Source: Marisa cornuarietis
Lineage: Eukaryota; Mollusca; Gastropoda; Architaenioglossa; Ampullariidae
Length of the DNA stretch: 64,000 nucleotides
NCBI GenBank assembly: GCA_004794655.1
Contig: SMMW01000575.1
Coordinates: 11,917,001 to 11,981,000 of the forward strand
Direction: 5' to 3'
In this document: positions 45,501 to 54,500 of the stretch, piece by piece
How the letters are laid out: each line of letters begins with the position of its first letter
Numbering within the stretch: position 1 is the first letter of the stretch
Made by a program: the position numbers and the translations under genes
Notes under the pieces: generated by a model
Told to the model about the DNA's origin: nothing
The model's input: only the letters and a program-made list of their open reading frames with translations
Database searches by the model: none

Positions 45501-48500
45501 CGTGGAAGAATAAATGAATTAACTAACCTGCACAAACCCCTAAATCGGTCTGAGGATCTGCAGTTCAAAACTCATACAAGTCGTCCCATTTGGCCACTTT
45601 TTAAATATAGAAAATACTTATGTCTCACAAAAATATAACTTCAAATTATTTTTTTTATCAGATATAAAAGAAATTACGTTCTTATCTTCATGCGTACCTT
45701 ATTCTTTCACAAAAATCCACATATATCAGCTTACCAAAAACTGATTTTAAAATGTTTTTTTCTGAAGTAGAGCCACTGTAAAAATTTGATATGTATGTAA
45801 AGTGATAATATCAGCTATTAAATCATTCAAGTAAACGGAAATAATCCTAAGGTTATTCAGAAAGAAAATAAGCACACGATACAAAGTAATTCTATTGACT
45901 GCACCAAACTGTCAAGAAACATGACGGTCATATCTCCGTGTGGACATGTTTTCCTCGCTTCCCTACAATAAATGTACATTTCAAAACATCGGATACCTCT
46001 TACGTTTATTCCAAAGGACGAAGCTTGCAGAGAAATGATTCAGCTTTTAAATGTAGCATTTAATTTCCCCAAGAGCGAATGAAAAAAATTTAAAAAACAT
46101 ATTATACATTTGTCAGATGCGTCAAAAAAACGACATGCCAGGACGTGAGAATAATCTGCTGAGAAATTGACAACAGGATTAAACTATAATTAACATTATA
46201 AGGGCGACCTGAAGTATGGTAAAAAATAGATAGTGAATTTCTTGTCAGCTTCTCCGGTGGCCACCAGCGGGCTTGCAGTGCGGAGCAGTAGGGCTCCCTC
46301 CAGAGTGAAGATAAAATAGAAATCAGGTGAGGAGAAATATAAGGAAGGTCAATAAGGTTCAAAAAACAAAAAAGGAGGAAACGAAGAACCTCAGGAAATA
46401 AAAAAGAGAAAAGACTAAAAGCAAAGAGTCCGGTTTATCAATGACATTGCTGTGGGTCCAACCCTTTTTACAGGTACATACATAGTGTAAGCGTTGCCAC
46501 CAATCTTTGTCGCAGTCAGAAAAAACGGTTGTCATGCGCATGCATCACTTAAATAGTCGGATGGTGATGATTCGCAAGGCAAACTTATCAGCACGGAACT
46601 ACCTCTCAGCCCTCTGACGTTATTTCGTGACGTCATGATAACACGAAACAGATGGAAGAGAGACAGAAAGTGTGTGTGTGTGTGTGTGTAAAACTGTTGC
46701 ATTCAAGTGACTCCTTCCCTTGTACTTGCGCATCAACCCATGTGCATGTATTTTGGAGACGTGCACTCTCAGTTTACCATCTGTTTCATGTCCAGTGACC
46801 TTTCATCCTGTCTTTTTAACACTAAATGGTAAATGAACCAGCAGCGGGGATACAGAGAGGCATACAAGATTAATACTTCGCTTGAATTAAAAGAAAAACT
46901 TTCTGGAAGGTCGCAGCGTAAGTTCAAACAAAGCCGTCTGCAATAACCTTCCTAACTACCCACGCGAATGACATGTCTGAGCTCGCGATAACCGACTGAG
47001 TGTACTGTAGTGTACAAACGGGGGACTGCCTATGATAAAATTGTAAAAGGGACTGCCTGTCTCCGAGAGGCGGTCAACACAGCCCTATATTTACATCTTT
47101 ATTGTCTACTTCTTTCCACAGAAAATTTTCCTTTGTTTATGAGCTCTCATAAGTAATAAACAAAATACAGTCACATCCTACACACCCATACAATTACTAC
47201 ACTCAAACGTAAGCCCTCCACCTAGCAATAATTATCAGAGGCGCGCATTTGCTACTTCTGTTCAAAAGTGATATTGCGGTTGGTATTTAGGGGGTCCCGT
47301 CCTCTATCCTACTATTTTGAAGTGGAGCTAGTAAAATACCTATAACTGAATATTCTCTCAACTCGACTCTCTTAAACCAAAGTGAGGGGTAGGGGACTGA
47401 CTGACCCCATCAGCACTGCTGATCTGATTGGCAATGCGTGCTTCGACCCTTTCGAGTGACACGCTACCCCCAGCTAAGGCAGTTGCCTTGAAACGCCAAC
47501 GGGCTGGCTAACCGACGAGGATCGTTGACAGAGCCGCACAGGGTCGCGCCGCTATTTTATGGCTGCCACAGTTCAATGCAGCTTTTGACTGCTATTGAGC
47601 AGCACTCCCGTTTTCCAAGGACAGTCTTCTGTGTTTCATTGACTCTCTGCTTCGTTCTGAGCTGTCTTTCCAACCTCATAAAACAGCAGTAATCCTTCAG
47701 GTAGGTTTCATTATCCTCCGGGATCCCAAAAGGAGACTGGTGATGTCGCTGTTGCGCTGGCACAATGACAATGACCGGAGGATGGCGGTGCTATGGTGGA
47801 GACCACAAACAAGCTTTGCCACTACGAGCATGAGCAACTTCCAAAGAGGATGGGAGCATGTCAACATTTAAAAAATCAAACAATCTGCACCAATTTGTTA
47901 GCAAGAAAATCGTCTGCGCCGAGCAGCAGTTTACTTAAATCCTTTATCTGGCAGGTCGCTCGGTGGGTGGATGAAACTGGTAGAGACATGATCAACACAT
48001 TTCTTAAATGTGAAGGGAAAGAGAGGGGGTAACCCCACTACTGAGCTACAATGTGATGACGTCACTGTCTGCAAAAGTTCCTTTGCTACTTCTCAAGAAA
48101 AGGAATAATTGAAAAAAAAGCAACCGTCTCATAAGCTACCCAGTAGTTCGTTTATCAGAGTCCAGTAAATGTAAGGTGCGTGAACTCCACAAGGTTTTAA
48201 AAAAAATCGAAAACATACCTAACTGTACTACAAATAGTAAAGAATACACCTGCACACAATAAGGACAAAGAAAACAACGAATGGTGAATAACAGACGTGA
48301 CAATCAGCGAGACAATGTGAGGGTGGAGACAGAGGCTAATGACAGGACATGAAAGAACTGATGACAAGGACAGAAAAAAACAACAATCAGCGGTGCGTCC
48401 AATGGTAGACCCCACATTATAAAAGAACAGGTCCACAGACAACCGAAATAACAAAGCCAGGATGCACAGTCACACATGAGTTGTAGTTTCGAGACAGATC

Positions 48501-51500
48501 GCCCACAAGACGGAATGGCCACACTTTCCTGGACAGCCAATGGACCTTTTCGGAGAAGCATGCATGCATGTGACCTTCACCGCAAGGGCCGGTCTGACGT
48601 TTCAGTTTTGAAGTAGACACATTGCTGTGTGCATTATCGGTACCATGTCGGTGCTTACTATTTAAAAAAAAAGTTGTCGAAATATTGTTAGTAAGCTACA
48701 TTCAACCTCCGTTTCAAACACCCAACCTTAAGAATATAAACATTGACATTTTGTAGAACAAAGCTCTCAGAAAGGGAAAGGAATGGCATGTTAAAGCTGA
48801 TGAAGTATCGCTCTTCGCTAATACCAGAGGCGCCCATCATCATCTACGGATTTTCACAGTAATCATACCAGTTTTGTTTCCTCTGTTTAGAACAATAGCG
48901 AGATTTAATCATTCTATTACTGCACGTGTGCCCAAACTACGGCCCGCAGACCAAATCCGGCCCGCGAAGGTGCCTCATGCGGCCCCCCCCCCTTATTTTA
49001 ACCGGAAGACTTATGATTTCTTTCTTTCCAATCGAATTTTACGCTTTGGTATATCGCTGCATATTTTCATTTTCAACGTCGGCATGATTCTGGAAAAAAC
49101 GCCACATTCTGGCCCGCGAGATTTTGTATCATGTCGAGTGCGGCCCTCGGGCGAGAAAAGGTTGTGCACCACTGTAATTACTGAATATTCAAGTGCCTAA
49201 AACTGGTTTAGTTTGCATTCTTAATTACCAATGGGTCCACACTGTGACACTAAAACGCAGTCTTTTCTCAAATGGCGAAAACTGGCTGTTTCGCGGCTAC
49301 TCTCTTCCCACACTCGATGTGGTGATAAAGCATGCTGCTATTCCTGTGCTTTGCCTTTCTTCTAGCATTGAGAGCTTATGTCCAAGACCTCTATTTCTCC
49401 ATCCACCATTCTTGGTTCTAAATCTCTGTTACCCAACATGATCGTAAAAAACATGTAGAAAGTTCCTGAAAACGACCTTACACATGTTAGGGCTCAGGTG
49501 GAAGCCATTAATCCTTGTCCTACCGTAACTAGCACAAAGTATTGCGGAGACAGGCTGCGGCAGATTGGCCATTTGGTGCCTTTTGTCGATCGTTTCCTAG
49601 AGATAAACGACACACTAATGGTTGTGTCGGCTCGCGGGGATGGAGAAGGATCAATAATGTACAAGGGTCGCGGTCCCTGGCTACAACAAGCAAGAATACA
49701 CCGTGATCCAACCCACTGAGGGCGTAGGAACCTCTGTGATTTACGGGCAATATCAGGCATGGAAACTTTTTCTGAAACAATTGTTCGCGTCTTGGCATAT
49801 GTCACAACATGTTTCGAAAACTGACTAGTGCTTAGCCCTTTATCATATTCTCTCTCTTATTTCAGGAATGGTGTTTATTTAGTTATTCAGTTTCGCACCT
49901 CTTGCCCAGAACATTTCCCAAAGACCACCTTCGTCCATCTGACATTGGAAACTAGTTCAAGCTTTCAACATTGTAGTCTTGTGGTTAGTCCGCACGCTGC
50001 TCGGCCGGCGGACGTCTTGATTTATCAAGAAAGGTAAAAGCTGGAAAGACAAGAGTGAGATTCGCCTGCTACATGCCGTTCCCTAGACAAGGTGAACCAC
50101 TTACAGTTCACTGCTCCTACTGTTACCTCCCAAGCTTTTTATTTCAATCACGGACGTGTATAGGTGGATTGCTGTCTGCCGAGACCAACGCTGAGCCTCT
50201 TGCGAAGTTCTCCGCTGTTAGTCTCGGCGAGCCTTAACAATGAATGTGAATAAACCGGAAGCTATTTCGTAACCAGCCTCGTTCTATGACTTCACTGGAA
50301 AAAAAAATCGTCTGTAAGCAGTCCAGTAATACAAGTCCGTGATTTCAATGTTTTCCTTCACCTAGTGACGCACAAAAATGTTTGTGAAAAGCGCTTTTCG
50401 CATGACACTGCCTTCAGTGATGCCGATGTACGGTTCATGAATGATTGATGCACAAAGCGCCGCAGCACTCAGACGACAGAAAGAACTATTGTTCAACCTC
50501 AAATATTTATTACTGCTCGTGCCATCGTCAGCGCCACTGAAGTGCGCTAAGAGCTGCCTGTGAAACGTATGAAATATGTATGGTATTGATTTATAATGTA
50601 GCGTATAATGGATGTACGCAATATTACTGTGATCATTGTCTGAAGCTTACGGTGATTATGTTTAGTCGTCTAAATAACAAATTCTGAAATTCTGCAAGTG
50701 AGTTGACAATTGATTAAGTAGATGGACAATTAGTGGGAGAAATACGAACGCTGTATAAGTTGGCTGCTCCTCATTTTCGTCCCGATATGTCGGCAAAACA
50801 ATAAAAGAACTACCTAACAACACTGGTTGCCTTTACCCTCTTTTCTTGAGCCCAAAGTGTTCGCAGGATGTCGAATCAAGTACTCTCGATTATATTCAAT
50901 CCCGTCACATAAGCTACCCTTATGGACTAAATCAGGGGAGAGAATCGAGCGAGGTAAGGGAGTGGAGTGGCCAAACGTGCGCTTAACTTGAAAAGCAGCT
51001 TATAGTCTTTGCTCTGGGCATCACATACGCACTTGTTTCGAGTGACAGAAGTAGGATGTACATACTTATTGTCAATGTCAACAGTTGTTCATCCTTTCGA
51101 CCCACCTTCACATCCCCATCTCCAAATAACACCAGAAAACAAATGGGGAGTGGGAGTACACTCACAAAAGGGGCAGGAAGGAGAGAAAATGAAGGAGGCA
51201 ACAACCAAAATGTTGTATTCAGATACACTGCAGTAATATGAGACAAAACTCTTTGATGAGCTACAGCTCAGATATTTACGATAAATAAGAACTGTTAAGT
51301 TTTAACAAGCTTCTTTCCTGACAATTTATGCAGCTGGACAAAGTGGCGTCACACACAACATAAAGGTGCACAACACAGCAAAGAGCTGTAATTACGTGAG
51401 AGCAAATAAGAAAAAAAAATAAAATATCAATTTGCAGTTATCTGTCCGAAAACGCACACACACACACACACACGTTAATGCGTGCAACCATCACCATACT

Positions 51501-54500
51501 TAGCAGCAGCTTAAGTGGGTGGTGTCACCCTTGTCCTTTCCCGCCCGCTTAAGACCGCGGTGCTTTCAGTGTCTCCGTGACATGCATGGGCATGCGCTGA
51601 CGAGTGCCCACCTAATGTGTGCCTTGACACCAACCACTGACCTCTACACACTTCAACGCCTTTTTGCGTGGTTTGGCCAGTACAAAGCAATAGGCACAGC
51701 AAGACGAACATATTAGCGGCAGTCATGCAAACGTACATTATAGACGTCTGTGTGTACATTTACTACTACCACTTGCGTACACTAATAACTTGTTGTTGCA
51801 CGTTCTAACCCTGTTATTTTGGCTCTTGAACGGTTACGAAAAAAAATATCTTCAAACTTTTCGCGTCGATCTTCACAAGACAAGACAAGGAAAAACTCAC
51901 CTTCGATCAAAAATAAAACTTGTTTTGCTGTCCGAAAGTACCGATACTGAATCCTGTGCCTGCACGCACGAGCAGCACTACAGAGGTACGCCTATCGATA
52001 AAAGGCAACCCCAGCCACTCTTGACGTCGGCACCCACCACCCCGACTATTCCCGCGACAAGGCTCAAAGCGGTTGCACACAAACAGGAGAATCGACCGCT
52101 AACTGAATTTTATCGAAATCGTTGGCAAAGCTCAGTTGTAGCTGCCAGCTCTGTTCCGGTCGGTGTAGCTCTGTGGCATCCACCCGGTACCTGGGACAAA
52201 AGCTCTGCACTCTCTACAAACCCTCGTCCCTGGTAAAGACTCAACACCCCCGCTTCCATTGCTCCCCTCATACCTACCCCTGGAGACATCACGCAAGCCC
52301 CGCCTTTCCGACATCTTAGCCAATCGCGTGCAACGTCTCGCTGCATGAATATCTAGATTAGACCTCCTTAGCAACGGTACGACGCACGTGTTGTACTCGC
52401 GCTAATGCGAAAGGCATTTGCTGTCTCGCGATAAACTAATAAAATTCCAGCACCCCCACTTCACCCCCCACCTGTGCACCTGCGGCGTAACTTTAACCCT
52501 TTACAAGTAGGCATTGGTCAAGGCAAACTGAAGTCACACGAAGCTAATGTCTAGGGCACTCTAGGCAGCCCATACAAGTCTGCGACGATCTAGTTACACC
52601 TGCGATTGAAAAAAAAAATCCTCTGCAACGGTGCGTCAAGACATTTAATCACAACCATGCAATCACGCCTTTCAACTGAATACCACAACGGGTAATTATG
52701 TTGGGGCTTGATCTGTAAGTATTCCAAATGGGCTGTGCTCCTGTGTGCTTTAGATTAGGATTCAATCTTGAAAACGTACGGGGGATTTGGCACTCGGTGT
52801 GGAGAATAAGCGAAATGTGTCAGAAGGGAAGGCCTTTTCACACTAGGAATTCGTTCCTGCTGTTTTCAATGGTCATTATGGGAAAAAGTAACTGCTGTTT
52901 TAGCAAAAGCTTGAATTCTTAAAGTTATTGGGGAAACAAACTGAAATAACTGTTGGGAAATTTACTGCGGAAATGTACAGCAGCACGGTGACTCTTTTAC
53001 CTATATAAAAACAGAGATGTTGCCTACCATCACCTATATTCTCTCTTGCAAATAAAGGGGAAGATGAGAGAGAGGGGGAGTTGATTTTAATATTGGTTAT
53101 GACAAAGTACAAAACCAGCTCACAAACTTGTCAGCAAAATCTGGCATATCTTAAATACGTTTTTTAAAGCAGCAAAAACCACAAATATTAACATTATATT
53201 AAATATTCATTGAATTATAAACTTGTTTTTAAGTCTATATTAATGTAAATATTTGCCTTACAGCACACATTTTCAGAACACCATATGCAGATTTTCATGC
53301 ACCAAGGTGAAACTTTGCATGGTGCTGCTGAAATCTAGCTTGGAGACAGACAAGGAAACAGGTACTAGCAGCACACTGGATCCACTGAAGTAGCTATGTC
53401 TTGATCCTGTTAGTGGCTTTCAGTTCCTAAGCAATGGAGAATTAATTACTTCAGACCCCAATGTTATCTGCACTCATGAAACAGCTCTGCTCACTCTAGA
53501 AAAAAAGTGCCTATGTGTGAACCACTTGTGCCTGGAAGCAGTTGTCGACAGTATTTAAAAGACAAGGAATACCATACAATTTGTTGTCAGATAAACCAAT
53601 CCCTTTAGCAGTAACAAATAAAGCTTGCAGATGTCAAGTCATTAGGGAGCCATTTATCAAGTAAAATACACCAAAACTTTCTGTTTACAGTGAATCCTTT
53701 TTTCAAGTGGGTTTCACCTTACAGTGAGTCCTTTTTAAAGGGGTCAGCTAAGTAAAAATGTAGACATAACTTTTAGCTACAGTCTGAACTGTAGGTCTGA
53801 CCAGAGTTTCTTCATCTTGGCTGCTTTTAACAGGTATTAGGGTACAATTGAACAATGGAATATTCTAGACTGTGATAGTGCATACATGAACACCCTCTCT
53901 CTCAAACACTCCTACACTAAACATACTTACAGAAACACATAATGACAATATTCCAAGTGCAGTCAGCAGTTGTTAGCAAAATCTGTTTGCAGTGTGCATG
54001 CTGGCTAGTGTGGAAGCAACAATTAAAGTTACTGCTATATACCTCCCCAACTTGGGAACTAAACAGATTGGACAGCATAAAAAGATTCATACTTTTGCAT
54101 GCAAGACATATCTAAACACTCTTTTAATAAACTGATGTTTGAAAGTTAGGTCGTACTAATGTTCATTGTTAGCTTAAGTTACTAACAATACTAACAATAA
54201 ATGTATACCCAAACAGACACATCAACTGCTGGTACAGATAATGCAAGAAAATGATGTTGGACTTCAGAAGTAAGAAAGACTCTACCAAAGCTTGGTTTTA
54301 GCTAGGCCTGGCTTAGCCAAGATGTGAAAAGCCATTTACTTCTCTTCTCAGTAAGAGGTTAACACCTCTTCCTTAAGCATTACTCTTAACTACAATCCAC
54401 ACAAAGCTAGTCCTTTTTCAAACCCATACCCCCTTTTCCGCTTATTGCGACTACCCTGTTTGTCTTCCTTTTGCTAAATCATGATACTTTCAGTCCTTGT

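Larger units (their letters stand above)
44200..52480. promoter_or_regulatory. CpG-rich block inside the 12-kb CEP135 intron
   Basis: CpG dinucleotides are frequent here (six in 52021-52080, for example) while most intron lines elsewhere have none or one. Sub-peaks are at about 44.25-44.55, 45.0-45.3, 46.9-47.85, 48.9-49.2 (a MITE), 49.5-50.3 and 51.5-52.45 kb. No spliced protein-coding gene could be built; open frames are short and unlike known proteins. In invertebrates, CpG-retaining DNA usually marks unmethylated sequence, so I read this as a candidate regulatory domain. Confidence 0.5.

Noticed and set aside
47793..48032. 79-codon plus-strand open frame following ATGGTGGAG in CpG-rich DNA
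   Set aside because: A reasonable start context, but no known domain, no partner exon and no stop-free extension beyond chance.
48874..49200. 108-codon plus-strand open frame
   Set aside because: It runs across the MITE at 48923-49175 and matches its inverted-repeat structure, not a protein.
51790..52236. 148-codon plus-strand open frame in the CpG-rich block
   Set aside because: It has no recognisable domain, its composition follows GC content, and no splice context links it to anything. It cannot be excluded as a novel gene, but there is no support.
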